Shown: positions 1 through 8,307 of the stretch, one piece after another | Numbering within the stretch: the first letter of the stretch is position 1 | Layout: every line of letters begins with the position of its first letter | Assembly (NCBI RefSeq): GCF_017301635.1 | Contig: NZ_CP071091.1 | Span: forward strand, 7,680,501-7,744,500 | Source of the DNA: Myxococcus landrumus | GTDB lineage: Bacteria; Myxococcota; Myxococcia; Myxococcales; Myxococcaceae | DNA: 64,000 nt | Reading direction: 5' to 3' | Notes under the pieces: generated by a model | Told to the model about the DNA's origin: nothing | What the model saw: the letters and a program-made list of their open reading frames with translations, nothing else | Databases searched by the model: none | Program-made: the position numbers and the translations under genes

Positions 1-605
1 AGCACGTGGCGAAGGCGCAGCCGGTGAAGCTGGCGGCGATGGAGTCGCACTTCGAGACGGAGCGCGGCGCGCCGCTGCGCCTGGGCGGAGTGACGGTCCC
101 CAAGGCGCTGTCCATCCTGGCCTTCGGAGACCCGGACGCGGAGGTGAGGGGCCTGAACGAGTTTCCCCGCGACACGTGGCCACCGGTGGCGAAGGTGCAT
201 GGGGCCTTCCAGGTGATGGTCGGCACGGGCAGCGCCATGGCGTTGCTGTCGCTGGTGACGCTGCTCTACCGGTGGCGGAAGAAGGCGTGGCCATCCGGCC
301 GGAAGATGATGTGGGCCTGGCTGGTGTCGGGGCCACTGGGGTTGGTGGCGCTGGAGGCGGGGTGGCTCGTCACCGAGTGGGGCCGCCAGCCGTGGATTGT
401 CCGAGGCTTCATGCGCACCGCGGACGCGGTGACGCCCGTGCCTCACCTGGCGGCGCCGTTCTGGACGTTCACCGCCGTGTATCTCTTCCTGGGCGTCGTG
501 GTGGTGGCGCTGCTCAAGCGCCAGGTGGCCGGCACGATGCCGGACCGCGACGAAGGCCCGGTGACGGGGCGCGGCGTGAAGGAGGACGACGCCCATGTCC
601 ACTGA
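1..605 (+). CDS. cydA: Cytochrome bd ubiquinol oxidase subunit I, C-terminal part
   Basis: This is the 3' end of the quinol-oxidising subunit of cytochrome bd oxidase, an inner-membrane terminal oxidase with high oxygen affinity. The reading frame is open to the window edge (first whole codon at position 3), so the start is missing. The segment QPVKLAAMESHFET near the edge is the conserved subunit I block that follows the quinol-binding loop. At least three hydrophobic segments follow (around GSAMALLSLVTLLY, WAWLVSGPLGLVALE and FWTFTAVYLFLGVVVVALL), and the GWLVTEWGRQPWIV block is also typical of the family. The stop codon overlaps the start of cydB by 11 bases, so the two are co-translated. 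The identification is firm; the N-terminal haem ligands lie outside the window. Confidence 0.95.
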   Translation, partial: HVAKAQPVKLAAMESHFETERGAPLRLGGVTVPKALSILAFGDPDAEVRGLNEFPRDTWPPVAKVHGAFQVMVGTGSAMALLSLVTLLYRWRKKAWPSGRKMMWAWLVSGPLGLVALEAGWLVTEWGRQPWIVRGFMRTADAVTPVPHLAAPFWTFTAVYLFLGVVVVALLKRQVAGTMPDRDEGPVTGRGVKEDDAHVH

Positions 606-1620
606 GGCGATGCTGGGCTTCGTGATGGCGGGGGCGTTTGTCCTCTATGCCCTCTTCGGCGGCGCGGACTTCGGCGGAGGCGTGTGGGATTTGTTCGCCT
701 CCGGCCCTCGCAAGGCCGAGCAACGCACGCTCATCGCCCGCGCGATGGGGCCGGTGTGGGAGGTGAACCACGTCTGGCTCATCGTCGGAATGGTGTTGAT
801 GTTCGCGGGTTTCCCCCGTGCCTTCGCGGCGTTGAGCGTGGCGCTGCATGTCCCGCTCACGCTCCTGATGCTCGGCATCGTCTTCCGGGGTGCGGCCTTC
901 ACCTTCCGGGCCTACGACTCGCGCGGCTACGCGGCGGAGCGGCAGTGGGGGCTGGTCTTCAGCATCGCCAGCGTCGTCGCGCCGCTGCTGCTGGGCATGT
1001 GCGTGGGCGCGGTGGCGAGCGGGGACATCCGCGTGGAGGGGCGCGTGGTGGTGAGCGGCTTCTTCGCCTCGTGGCTGTCGCCCTTCGCCTGGGCGGTGGG
1101 TGTGTTGGCGCTGACCCTCTTCGCGTTCCTGGCGGCGGTGTATCTCACCCACGAGGCGCACTCCGAGGGCCTGCGCGAGGACTTCCGGAGGCGCGCGCTG
1201 GGGGCGGGGGTGGCCGTCTTCCTCTCGGCCTTCGTGGTGCTGCTCCTGGCTCGCGGCGGCGCGCCCCGGGTGTGGGAAGGTCTGCTGCGCTCTCCCTTCG
1301 CGCTGGTGCTGCATGGGGCCACGGCGGTGGCGGCGGTGACGGCCTTCGCCCTGCTGTGGACGCGGCGCTTCCAGTGGGCGCGGCTGGCCGCGGCCTTCCA
1401 GGCCGGGCTCATCGTCCTGGGGTGGGCCGCGTCCCAGTACCCTTACCTGGTGGTGCCCGACATCACGCTGAGCGGCGCGGCCTCCAGCACCTCGACCCAG
1501 CGCGTGCTGCTGGTCGCGGTCGTCATCGGCGCGCTCACGGTGGTCCCTTCCATCGCGCTCCTCTTCCGTGTGTTTCGACCCAGGCCTGAGGGGAACTCGA
1601 CCCCAGGCCCTCACGCCTGA
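595..1620 (+). CDS. cydB: Cytochrome bd ubiquinol oxidase subunit II
   Basis: Subunit II of the bd oxidase, an integral inner-membrane partner that stabilises the haem-bearing subunit I. The 341-residue length is normal. The N-terminal block GGADFGGGVWDL and the GPVWEVNHVWLI block are diagnostic of CydB. Eight to nine hydrophobic segments run through the protein and it ends in a short charged tail. The ATG at 595 lies inside the end of cydA, giving an 11-base overlap and translational coupling. A strong factor-independent terminator follows directly, so the operon appears to end here. No small third subunit (CydX) is visible between the stop and the terminator. Confidence 0.96.
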   Translation: MSTEAMLGFVMAGAFVLYALFGGADFGGGVWDLFASGPRKAEQRTLIARAMGPVWEVNHVWLIVGMVLMFAGFPRAFAALSVALHVPLTLLMLGIVFRGAAFTFRAYDSRGYAAERQWGLVFSIASVVAPLLLGMCVGAVASGDIRVEGRVVVSGFFASWLSPFAWAVGVLALTLFAFLAAVYLTHEAHSEGLREDFRRRALGAGVAVFLSAFVVLLLARGGAPRVWEGLLRSPFALVLHGATAVAAVTAFALLWTRRFQWARLAAAFQAGLIVLGWAASQYPYLVVPDITLSGAASSTSTQRVLLVAVVIGALTVVPSIALLFRVFRPRPEGNSTPGPHA

Positions 1621-1690
1621 AACAGAAAAAATGCCGCCTGATTGGAGCACCGGCCCGGTGATGGAGCCGGTGTTCGGCTTTTTCTGTTTT
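1621..1690 (+). terminator. Compound intrinsic terminator of the cydAB operon
   Basis: An outer stem pairs AACAGAAAAA (1621-1630) with TTTTTCTGTT (1679-1688), continued by GCCG/CGGC after a two-base bulge. An inner GC-rich hairpin pairs CACCGGC (1648-1654) with GCCGGTG (1666-1672). The run ends in T residues, so it can work as a rho-independent terminator, and because the outer stem is A/T symmetric it may act in both directions. It starts on the base after the cydB stop. Confidence 0.85.
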
Positions 1691-1764
1691 ACCTCGGGGT
1701 GTGGGGCTCTCGTGTTTGTCTTTGCTCGGCGTGTGTGACGCCTTGAGTCGCTTTCCAGGGAGCC

Positions 1765-1779
1765 CGAATCTTTGATTCG
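1765..1779. promoter_or_regulatory. Short palindrome upstream of the cytochrome gene
   Basis: CGAATC-TTT-GATTCG is a 15-base palindrome about 130 bases upstream of the ATG at 1908, in a relatively AT-rich 210-base gap. It could be a regulator binding site or a small hairpin in the leader. No confident -35/-10 pair was identified in this gap. Confidence 0.3.
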
Positions 1780-1907
1780 TGAGAGGAAATGTCGAACGGG
1801 AGCCAAGGACGTTTCACGATTTTGATGAGCAAGGAGTTGCATCGAGCCCGTTGTTAAATGCAAGACAGTGAGAAGCACCGCTTCTTCACGACGTGGAGGT
1901 CCCCGAT

Positions 1908-4673
1908 ATGGTGGGTGTCGCACGACTCGCGGTCTTGCTTTGTGTTGTCTTGACCTGGCTCCCGGGTGTGTCTCAGGCGAATGATTCTTTTGTAAACTGG
2001 GAAAATTCGCAGGTTCACCCGCTCGAGCTGACGCCAGATGGCAATCTCTTGCTCGCGGTCAACACGGCGAACAACAGGCTGATGGTGTTCGACCTGACCT
2101 CTCGCAGAGGCATGGAGCTGGTGGGCTCCATCCCCGTGGGGTTGGACCCTGTCTCGGTCCGCGCGCGAAGCAATACCGAGGCGTGGGTCGTGAATCACAT
2201 CTCGGACAGCGTGAGCATCGTCGACCTGCAACGCGGCGTGGTGACGGCCACCCTGCATACGGATGATGAGCCCGCGGATGTCATCTTCGCCGGCAATCCG
2301 CAGCGCGCGTTCATCACCTGCTCCCAGGTCAACCGGGTGATGGTGGTGAATCCCAGCCAGTTGGATGCGACGCCGCAGCGAATCGCGCTCAAGGGCGAGG
2401 ACCCTCGGGCGCTCGCGGTGAGCGCGAACGGGCGCTACGTCTACGTGGCCATCTTCGAGTCGGGCAATGGCACCACCATCCTCGGCGGCGGCTCGGTGGA
2501 CCCCACCGCGCATCCTCCCAACGCGGTGAATGACCCGCGCGGTCCCTATGCCGGCGTCAACCCGCCGCCCAACGCGGGCTCGCTCTTCTCCCCCGCGAAG
2601 AACCCGGCCAACCCTCCGCCTCCCGCGGTGGGGCTCATCGTGCGGAAGAACTCGCTGGGTCGGTGGATGGATGACAACGCGGCGGACTGGACGGACCTCG
2701 TGAGCGGTCCGAATGCCTCTGGCTCCGGCCGGCGCACCGGCTGGGACTTGCCCGACCGGGACCTGGCCATCATCGACACCACCACGCTGGGCGTCACGTA
2801 TGCCCGGCGGCTGATGAACATGAACATGGCGCTGGCGGTGCATCCGTCCGGCTCCGTCACGGTGGTGGGCACGGACGCGCACAACGAGGTGCGCTTCGAG
2901 CCCAACGTCAACGGGCGCTTCCTGCGCGTGTTGATGGCGATGGTGGACCCGAACAATCCGGCCTCGCCCGTCGTGCATGACCTCAATCCGCACCTGACCT
3001 ACGCCACGCCCACCGTACCGCAGGCGGTGCGGAACCAGTCGGTGGGAGATCCGCGTGGAGTCGTCTGGAATTCGAGCGGCACGCGCGCCTTCGTGACGGG
3101 CATGGGCTCCAACAACGTGGTGGCGATGGGGCCGGGTGGAACTCGGCTGGGACAGGTGACGGTGGGCGAGGGCCCCACGGGCATCGTCCACGACGCCGCG
3201 CGAGACAGGCTCTACGTGCTCAACCGCTTCGGCGGGAGCATCTCCGTCGTGAACGCGGGCTGGCTGTGGGAAATCTCACGCATCAGCTTCTTCGACCCGA
3301 CGCCGGCCGCCATCAAGGTGGGCCGCAAGCACCTCTACGACACCCACAAGACGTCGGGCCTGGGCCACATCTCATGCGCGTCGTGCCACGTGGACGCGCG
3401 CATGGACAAGCTCGCGTGGGATTTGGGCGACCCGTCCGGCACGGTGAAGGCGCTGACGGGACAGAACCTGGGCATGGGGCTGGGCCTGCCGCCGTTCGAG
3501 CCGTGGCACCCGATGAAGGGGCCCATGACGACGCAGACGCTCCAGGACATCATCGGCAAGGAGCCGCTGCACTGGCGCGGTGACCGCGCGAGCCTGGAGG
3601 AGTTCAACCCCGCGTTCGAGGGGCTCCAGGGCGATGACACGCAGCTCACGACGCCGGAGATGAACGAGCTGCGCTCCTTCCTCGCGACGCTGTCCTTCCC
3701 GCCCAACCCGTTCCGCAACCTGGACAACTCGCTGCCGTCGAACCTGCCGCTGCCAGGCCACTACACGACGGGCCGCTTCGCTCCGGAGGGGCAGCCGCTG
3801 GCGAATGGTGACGCGACGCGGGGCCTGGCGCTGTTCCGTCCGCCGAACCTGCTCGCGCAGCAGCTCTTCGCGTGCAACACGTGCCACACCTTCCCGTCGG
3901 GCGTGGGCACGAACAGCCAGTGGAGCGGCACCGCGTGGGTCCCGATGCCCACGGGGCCGCTGGGTGAGTCGCACCATGCGCTCGTGTCCACGGATGGCAG
4001 CACCAACGTCTCGTTGAAGGTGCCGCAGCTTCGCAACCTCTACGAGAAGGTGGGCCTGGAGCTGAGCCAGTTGGAGAGCCTCACGGGCTTCTCGTTCATC
4101 CATGACGGCAGCGTGGACTCGCTGGCGCGCTTCGTCACCGAGCCCCCGTTCCACCCGTCGAGCGACCAGGACGTGGCGGACCTCGTGGCGCTGCTGTTGT
4201 CCTTCGCGGGTGGAGACCTGCCGCTCGGCTCACCTTCGGACCCGCTCCTGCCTCCGGGGCCCGCGAGCAAGGACTCGCATGCGGCGGTGGGTCAGCAGTT
4301 GACGATTGTCTCGTCGACGCCCGCTCAGCTCGCCCGGTTGGCGCAGTTCATGTCGCTGGCGAACGCGGGCAAGGTGGGGGTGGTGGTGAAGGGCATCCGC
4401 GCTGGCGAGACGCGAGGCTTCACGTACGTGGGCAGTGGCACGTTCCAGTCGGACCGGGCCGTGGAGACGGTGAGCGGGACGCAGCTGCTCGCGGGGGCCG
4501 GGCCGGGCGCGGAGCTGACGTACACGGTGGTGCCCAAGGGCTCCGAGATGCGCATCGGCGTGGACGAGGATGAAGACGGCATCCTGGATGGCGATGAGCT
4601 GAGCTCGGCCCTGCGGCCGGAGCGGCTGAGCGACTGGTGGCGCCGCTTCAGCCGTCAGGCGGCTCGACAGTAG
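1908..4673 (+). CDS. Secreted beta-propeller protein with two c-type haem sites
   Basis: A predicted periplasmic or surface redox protein of 921 residues. A signal peptide (MVGVARLAVLLCVVLTWLPGVSQA) opens it. The N-terminal half carries YVTN-type beta-propeller repeats, seen in phrases such as PVGLDPVSV, SDSVSIVDLQRG, GEGPTGIVHDA and FGGSISVVN. The C-terminal half has two CxxCH haem-attachment motifs (CASCH and CNTCH) about 180 residues apart, in a layout like the dihaem MauG/cytochrome c peroxidase group. A calcium-binding-like acidic loop (DEDEDGILDGDE) lies near the end. I chose ATG 1908 because GGAGG at 1895-1899 lies 8 bases upstream; the GTG at 1893 overlaps that site. It stands alone downstream of the cydAB terminator. 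Substrate and partner are unknown. Confidence 0.85.
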   Translation: MVGVARLAVLLCVVLTWLPGVSQANDSFVNWENSQVHPLELTPDGNLLLAVNTANNRLMVFDLTSRRGMELVGSIPVGLDPVSVRARSNTEAWVVNHISDSVSIVDLQRGVVTATLHTDDEPADVIFAGNPQRAFITCSQVNRVMVVNPSQLDATPQRIALKGEDPRALAVSANGRYVYVAIFESGNGTTILGGGSVDPTAHPPNAVNDPRGPYAGVNPPPNAGSLFSPAKNPANPPPPAVGLIVRKNSLGRWMDDNAADWTDLVSGPNASGSGRRTGWDLPDRDLAIIDTTTLGVTYARRLMNMNMALAVHPSGSVTVVGTDAHNEVRFEPNVNGRFLRVLMAMVDPNNPASPVVHDLNPHLTYATPTVPQAVRNQSVGDPRGVVWNSSGTRAFVTGMGSNNVVAMGPGGTRLGQVTVGEGPTGIVHDAARDRLYVLNRFGGSISVVNAGWLWEISRISFFDPTPAAIKVGRKHLYDTHKTSGLGHISCASCHVDARMDKLAWDLGDPSGTVKALTGQNLGMGLGLPPFEPWHPMKGPMTTQTLQDIIGKEPLHWRGDRASLEEFNPAFEGLQGDDTQLTTPEMNELRSFLATLSFPPNPFRNLDNSLPSNLPLPGHYTTGRFAPEGQPLANGDATRGLALFRPPNLLAQQLFACNTCHTFPSGVGTNSQWSGTAWVPMPTGPLGESHHALVSTDGSTNVSLKVPQLRNLYEKVGLELSQLESLTGFSFIHDGSVDSLARFVTEPPFHPSSDQDVADLVALLLSFAGGDLPLGSPSDPLLPPGPASKDSHAAVGQQLTIVSSTPAQLARLAQFMSLANAGKVGVVVKGIRAGETRGFTYVGSGTFQSDRAVETVSGTQLLAGAGPGAELTYTVVPKGSEMRIGVDEDEDGILDGDELSSALRPERLSDWWRRFSRQAARQ

Positions 4674-4684
4674 CGGGGGCGTGT

Positions 4685-4717
4685 GCGGCCTCGGGAGATG
4701 CGCTCTTCCGAGGCCGC
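4685..4717. terminator. Hairpin between convergent genes
   Basis: GCGGCCTCGG (4685-4694) and CCGAGGCCGC (4708-4717) form a perfect 10-base stem around a 13-base loop. It lies between the stop of the cytochrome gene and the stop of the convergent WGR-like gene and could serve both. There is no T run. Confidence 0.6.
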
Positions 4718-4723
4718 GGTCCT

Positions 4724-5236
4724 TCAGGGCGTGGTGGGCCAGAGGACGCGCGGCTCGGCGTCGCCTTCGGCCAGGAGCACGGAGGCGCCCTCGAGGAGGT
4801 CCTCGGACTCGAGGGCCGTCACCACGGCGCGCACGGCGGCTTCGGTGTGCATCACCTGGCAGTAGATGCGCAGGTGGCCGTCTCGCATCTCTCCGCCTTC
4901 GACGTCGCCGTTGCCCGTCCAGCCGAGGGCGTCGGTGAGGAGCTCCTCCACGGCGACGCGCTTCTCCACGTCGTGGCCGGTGCCCTTGCCCTCGATGGGG
5001 TACTGGACGAGGAGGGTGGCCATGGCGTCGAGCTCGGGCTCGTCATAGCCGTCCTCGATGAGCGGGCCGGCGGCGTCGGCGATGGCGAAGTCGGGGTCCT
5101 CGTCCGGGGGGACGGGCGCTTCCTTCTGTTCGCCGACTTCGCCCACGGTGCCCCAGTGTGTGGTGAGCACCCCTTCGTGAACCCAGACCTCCCAGTAGCG
5201 GAGGCTGTCGCCTTCCTTCTTGTAGAGCTTCAGCAC
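4724..5236 (-). CDS. WGR-like domain protein
   Basis: A soluble, acidic protein of about 170 residues. The N-terminal segment YKKEGDSLRYWEVWVHEG followed by LTTHWGTVGEVGEQKE has the pattern of a WGR-type domain, a small fold often linked to nucleic-acid or ADP-ribosylation proteins, although the exact W-G-R triplet reads W-G-T here. The rest has no motif I recognise. The start is uncertain: the frame is open far upstream into the antisense of the SDR gene, and GTG 5236 is the first start that excludes that antisense stretch. It follows the SDR gene on the same strand with a 55-base gap. Function unknown. Confidence 0.6.
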   Translation of the reverse strand: MLKLYKKEGDSLRYWEVWVHEGVLTTHWGTVGEVGEQKEAPVPPDEDPDFAIADAAGPLIEDGYDEPELDAMATLLVQYPIEGKGTGHDVEKRVAVEELLTDALGWTGNGDVEGGEMRDGHLRIYCQVMHTEAAVRAVVTALESEDLLEGASVLLAEGDAEPRVLWPTTP

Positions 5237-5291
5237 GCGGCGTTTTCCATTCGGAGGGCGCCCTCCATAGCACAGAGGCCGGGCGGTGCCC

Positions 5292-6062
5292 TCAGAAGGC
5301 GCGGCCCTGGCCGCCGTCCACGGGAAGGGTGGCCCCGGTGACCCAACGGGCACGCTCCGAGCAGAGGAAGGCCACCACGTCCGCCACCTCCTCGGGCGAG
5401 CCGAAGCGGCCCCAGGGCAGCTCGTCCCGGACCAGCTTCGCGACCTTCTCGGGGTCGGCCTTCTGGCGTTTGTCCCAGCTTCCGCCGGGGAAGAGGATGG
5501 AGCCGGGGGCGACGCCGTTGACGCGGATGCGGTGGGGGGCGAGGTCCACGGCCATCTCCTTGGTGAGGGCGGTGAGGCCCGCCTTGGCGGTGGTGTAGGG
5601 CGCGCTGGTGGCGTACTCGCGGCCGTAGATGGAGTTGATGTGGATGATGGTGCCGCTGCCCTGGGCGCGCATGATTTCCACGGCGCGCTGGCTGCACCAC
5701 ACGGCGGACATGAGGTTGCGGTCGAGCACGGCGGTCCACTGCTCGGTGGTGGCGGTGTGGAAGGCGCCGGCGCCGCCGCTGCCGCCCACGTTGTTGACGA
5801 GGATGTCCAGGGCGCCGAAGGCACGCACGGCCGCGTCGACGGCGGCGCGGGCACCTTCGAGGGTGGCCACGTCCGCGACGACGGTGGCGATGTCGGCGCC
5901 AGTGGCGCGCAGCTCCCGCGCGGTTTCTTCCAGGGCCTCCGCGCCGCGAGCGCTCAGGCATACGCGAGCGCCTTCGCGGGCGAGGGCGGCGGCGGTGGCG
6001 CGGCCGATGCCTCGGCTGCTGCCGGTGATGAGCGCGGATTTGCCTTGGAGCTCCAGGTCCAT
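5292..6062 (-). CDS. SDR family NAD(P)-dependent oxidoreductase
   Basis: A classical short-chain dehydrogenase of 256 residues, the usual family length. The cofactor site TGSSRGIG is near residue 14, the NNVGG element (NNAG equivalent) follows, and the active site has Ser in INSIYG and the YTTAK (YxxxK) pair. The C-terminal WVTGATLPVDGGQG is the standard 3-oxoacyl-reductase/glucose-dehydrogenase-like ending. The substrate cannot be assigned. It is divergent from the membrane protein gene at 6189 and is followed by the WGR-like gene on the same strand. Domain assignment is firm; the role is open. Confidence 0.92.
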   Translation of the reverse strand: MDLELQGKSALITGSSRGIGRATAAALAREGARVCLSARGAEALEETARELRATGADIATVVADVATLEGARAAVDAAVRAFGALDILVNNVGGSGGAGAFHTATTEQWTAVLDRNLMSAVWCSQRAVEIMRAQGSGTIIHINSIYGREYATSAPYTTAKAGLTALTKEMAVDLAPHRIRVNGVAPGSILFPGGSWDKRQKADPEKVAKLVRDELPWGRFGSPEEVADVVAFLCSERARWVTGATLPVDGGQGRAF

Positions 6063-6174
6063 GGAGCACGTTCTACTGCGTCAGGAGGGCGGCGGGGTGG
6101 GGGGATGTTGTCCGCTCAACGGAGTGGGATTGGGGCGGTGGGGTGGGAGGTCGGTTCACGGTTCCGCCGTTTTC

Positions 6175-6180
6175 TAGAGT
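6175..6180 (+). promoter_or_regulatory. Candidate -10 element for a leaderless start
   Basis: TAGAGT ends 8 bases before ATG 6189. Similar TAGNGT hexamers stand 7-9 bases before the starts at 24963, 41331 and 42855, a spacing that would put transcription start on the A of the ATG. No convincing -35 box is visible. Confidence 0.35.
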
Positions 6181-6188
6181 CGAGGCTC

Positions 6189-7043
6189 ATGGCTGCTCCT
6201 GCTTCCGTGCCTTCGTCCGCCGAGGTCGTTCCCGTCGAGGGACGCCCCGAGCCCGTGGCACCTCTGTCCATCTCCATGCCACCTCGTGTGGAGGTGATCT
6301 TCCCGGAGGAAGGCGCCGCGAATGGAGAAGAGCCACGATGGGTCAAGGAGGCACTGGCTCCGGTGAAGCTGGTGCTGAATACAGCGTGGCAGTTCGCGCG
6401 AGGCCCTGGGCGCTTCGCCGAGCGATGGGCTCGGGGAGGCTGGGATGAGGTCATGGGTCCGCTGCCCTACGTGAGCGTGGCCGCGGCGCTGGTCGTCCTC
6501 GCCATGCGCATCATGAAGACGGTGAGAACTGGGGCGGCAACGATGTCCCTGGCCGAGCAGTTCATGCGGACGCTTGTTCCGCATCTGTACTACGCGCTGC
6601 TCGGGCTGGTGATGCATGCCGTGCTGCGGTTCTTCGGGACCCAACGGCGTTGGTCCAGTTCCGTGGCCATGGTGCTCTACGCAGGGGGGACCTTCGCCAC
6701 GGTGGGCATGTTGCTAGTCCTGACCTATCTGTCGGTGGGTCTGCATCTCGGTGTTGTGGGGCGCGGCGAGGGGCCGTTCAGCCCCAGCCCGGGATATGAA
6801 TGGCTGAATTGGGTTTGGTTTCTGCTGACGACGGTGCCGGGGACTCTCTTCCTGGTCTCCGCGATGCGGGCATTGAAGGTTCTTCACGCCGCGCGACGCG
6901 GGGCTTTCGCGCTGGCGGTTGTCCTCGGGCTTGGGGTCCTCGTGCTCGTGGGGAATTACGTCCCGCTGCGCACCCTTCACCTCCGCCTGATGGTGGACTC
7001 GTTCCGAGGAGTCCCCGTCCCCATTTTCATCTGGGCGTTCTGA
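6189..7043 (+). CDS. Multi-pass membrane protein of unknown function
   Basis: A 284-residue protein with a soluble N-terminal third of about 95 residues (rich in Pro, Val and Glu) followed by about five hydrophobic segments: LPYVSVAAALVVLAMRI, HLYYALLGLVMHAVL, VAMVLYAGGTFATVGMLLVLTYL, WVWFLLTTVPGTLFLV and FALAVVLGLGVLVLVGNYV. The overall plan resembles YIP1-like myxobacterial membrane proteins, but I do not see a diagnostic motif. ATG 6189 was chosen as the first start after the divergent SDR promoter region; an open frame continues upstream only through antisense of that SDR. A 26-base stretch of this gene (6375-6400) is repeated downstream at 7079-7104. Confidence 0.7.
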   Translation: MAAPASVPSSAEVVPVEGRPEPVAPLSISMPPRVEVIFPEEGAANGEEPRWVKEALAPVKLVLNTAWQFARGPGRFAERWARGGWDEVMGPLPYVSVAAALVVLAMRIMKTVRTGAATMSLAEQFMRTLVPHLYYALLGLVMHAVLRFFGTQRRWSSSVAMVLYAGGTFATVGMLLVLTYLSVGLHLGVVGRGEGPFSPSPGYEWLNWVWFLLTTVPGTLFLVSAMRALKVLHAARRGAFALAVVLGLGVLVLVGNYVPLRTLHLRLMVDSFRGVPVPIFIWAF

Positions 7044-7078
7044 GGACGCATTGTCTCAGGTCGCCCGGAGCCGTCGCT

Positions 7079-7104
7079 CTGAATACAGCGTGGCCGTTCG
7101 CGCG
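7079..7104 (+). repeat. Duplicated fragment of the upstream membrane-protein gene
   Basis: These 26 bases match 6375-6400 inside the preceding gene with a single mismatch (A to C). The original encodes LNTAWQFAR and the copy would read LNTAWPFAR, but it lies after the stop codon in a 182-base intergenic gap with no start. It is most simply a remnant of a decayed paralogue or a short segmental duplication. Confidence 0.6.
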
Positions 7105-7109
7105 GGCCC

Positions 7110-7131
7110 GAGGAAGGAGAAGGGCTTCCTC
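7110..7131. terminator. Weak hairpin between convergent genes
   Basis: GAGGAAG (7110-7116) pairs with CTTCCTC (7125-7131) around an 8-base loop, in the gap between the convergent genes ending at 7043 and 7226. There is no T run; termination activity is a guess. Confidence 0.35.
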
Positions 7132-7225
7132 CTCTACCTGGCTCTGGATTGGGTGGGGTGGGCCGGGCTCGTGCTGATATCGGTGTAGGCCACCCTCTAC
7201 CCGTTATTGGCTTGGACCTGCTGAG

Positions 7226-8200
7226 TCAGGTGACGGGACGCGGCGTGAGCGCGTGGATCGCGAGCCACTCGGTGGCTTCGCACCAGAGCGTGTCTCGGAA
7301 CGTCTCACGGAAGAAGCCGAAGTGGCCGATGGCCCGCCCCAGGTCCTTCGGGGACACGTGGCGGTGCTCCATCAGCGAGTCGGCGTAGAACGACAGCAGG
7401 TGCTCCACCGCTGCACGCGGCGCCATCTCGTCGTCCGCGAAGCTGTATGCCCGCAGCGGCAGATACAGTGACGCGTAGGCCTCGCGGCGCGGCTCGCCGC
7501 CCTCGCTCAGCAGATAGTCGGGGGACAGGCACCAACGCGCCCACTGCTCGGCCACTCCCGCGGGCAGGTCCTCCGCGGTGCCAGCCCAACCCGGCAGCTT
7601 TCCGAATGCTCGAACCAGGGTGGGCATCAGCACCTTCCATGTGAGCCCCATGCGCCAGCTCTGGGGGAACAGCTTGTAGTATCCCGAGCCCGCCGCCACG
7701 TTCAGCAGCGCGGACACCTCACCCGCGTTGGGCGCGAGCCCCAGGAGTTGTCCACCCACGCTGTGGCCCACGACGAGCAACCGGCGGTCGGGATACCGCT
7801 CGCGCACCATGTCGATGGCGCCCGCGAGGTCCTGGCTCCCCCAGTCCTCCATGCGCGCCTCGAAGCCCTCGAGCGACTGCGGACGCGAGCCACCGATGCC
7901 TCGATAGTCGAAGGTGAGGGTCGGAAAGCCTCGCTGCGCGAGGAAGGACGCGAAGCGCGAGTAGTACCGCTGCCGCGCACCCGTGGCTCCGCTCACCAGC
8001 ACCACGGCGCCCAGCTGTGAGCCCTCGGGCTCGTGGAGCGTCGCGGCCAGCGAGTATCCGTCCCGAGCCTTGAAGCGGAACGCCACCCCAGGACGCGAGC
8101 CTCCGGACTCCACCACCGGCGCGACCTCGACAGGGCGGCTCTGCTCGGGGAGGGACGTCTCCTGCTCCAGCGTCGTCGGATGAAACATGGACATCGACAT
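7226..8200 (-). CDS. Alpha/beta hydrolase
   Basis: A 324-residue serine hydrolase of the alpha/beta fold, probably cytoplasmic since no signal peptide is seen. The nucleophile elbow is GHSVGG, preceded by the oxyanion-loop region VLVSGATG and the FDYRGIGGSRP segment typical of the fold. The late H in ATEWLAIHAL or RAIGHFGFF could complete the triad. I chose ATG 8200 (MSMSMFHP) because GGAG lies 6-9 bases upstream; the frame stays open further upstream into the LysR promoter, and two more ATGs follow within four codons. It is divergently placed to a LysR-type gene 107 bases away, the classic arrangement for a target and its regulator. The substrate is unknown. Confidence 0.85.
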   Translation of the reverse strand: MSMSMFHPTTLEQETSLPEQSRPVEVAPVVESGGSRPGVAFRFKARDGYSLAATLHEPEGSQLGAVVLVSGATGARQRYYSRFASFLAQRGFPTLTFDYRGIGGSRPQSLEGFEARMEDWGSQDLAGAIDMVRERYPDRRLLVVGHSVGGQLLGLAPNAGEVSALLNVAAGSGYYKLFPQSWRMGLTWKVLMPTLVRAFGKLPGWAGTAEDLPAGVAEQWARWCLSPDYLLSEGGEPRREAYASLYLPLRAYSFADDEMAPRAAVEHLLSFYADSLMEHRHVSPKDLGRAIGHFGFFRETFRDTLWCEATEWLAIHALTPRPVT

Positions 8201-8279
8201 CGTGTGCTCCTGGTCGCGCCGGGCTGTGTAGGTGCCGCAGCTCCTGTCGCACGAGATAGCGCTGGATGTGCTGCGGGAA

Positions 8280-8296
8280 TGCAGGGCTTTGCTGCA
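8280..8296. promoter_or_regulatory. Candidate LysR operator
   Basis: TGCAG-N7-CTGCA is an interrupted palindrome of 17 bases whose outer T and A fit the loose T-N11-A style of LysR sites. It lies 12 bases before the LysR start at 8308 and within the 107-base divergent gap shared with the hydrolase gene. Confidence 0.45.
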
Positions 8297-8307
8297 CCAT
8301 TGCAGGC

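Noticed and set aside
4724..5854. A longer 376-residue form of the WGR-like protein
   Set aside because: The added N-terminal part lies over the SDR coding region in another frame and is Ser/Pro/Ala-rich without motifs; only the last 170 residues look like a protein.
5286..6188. A 300-residue N-terminal extension of the membrane protein at 6189
   Set aside because: It is antisense to the SDR gene, with Gly/Ala/Asp-rich shadow composition; the ATG at 6189 with the TAGAGT element fits better.
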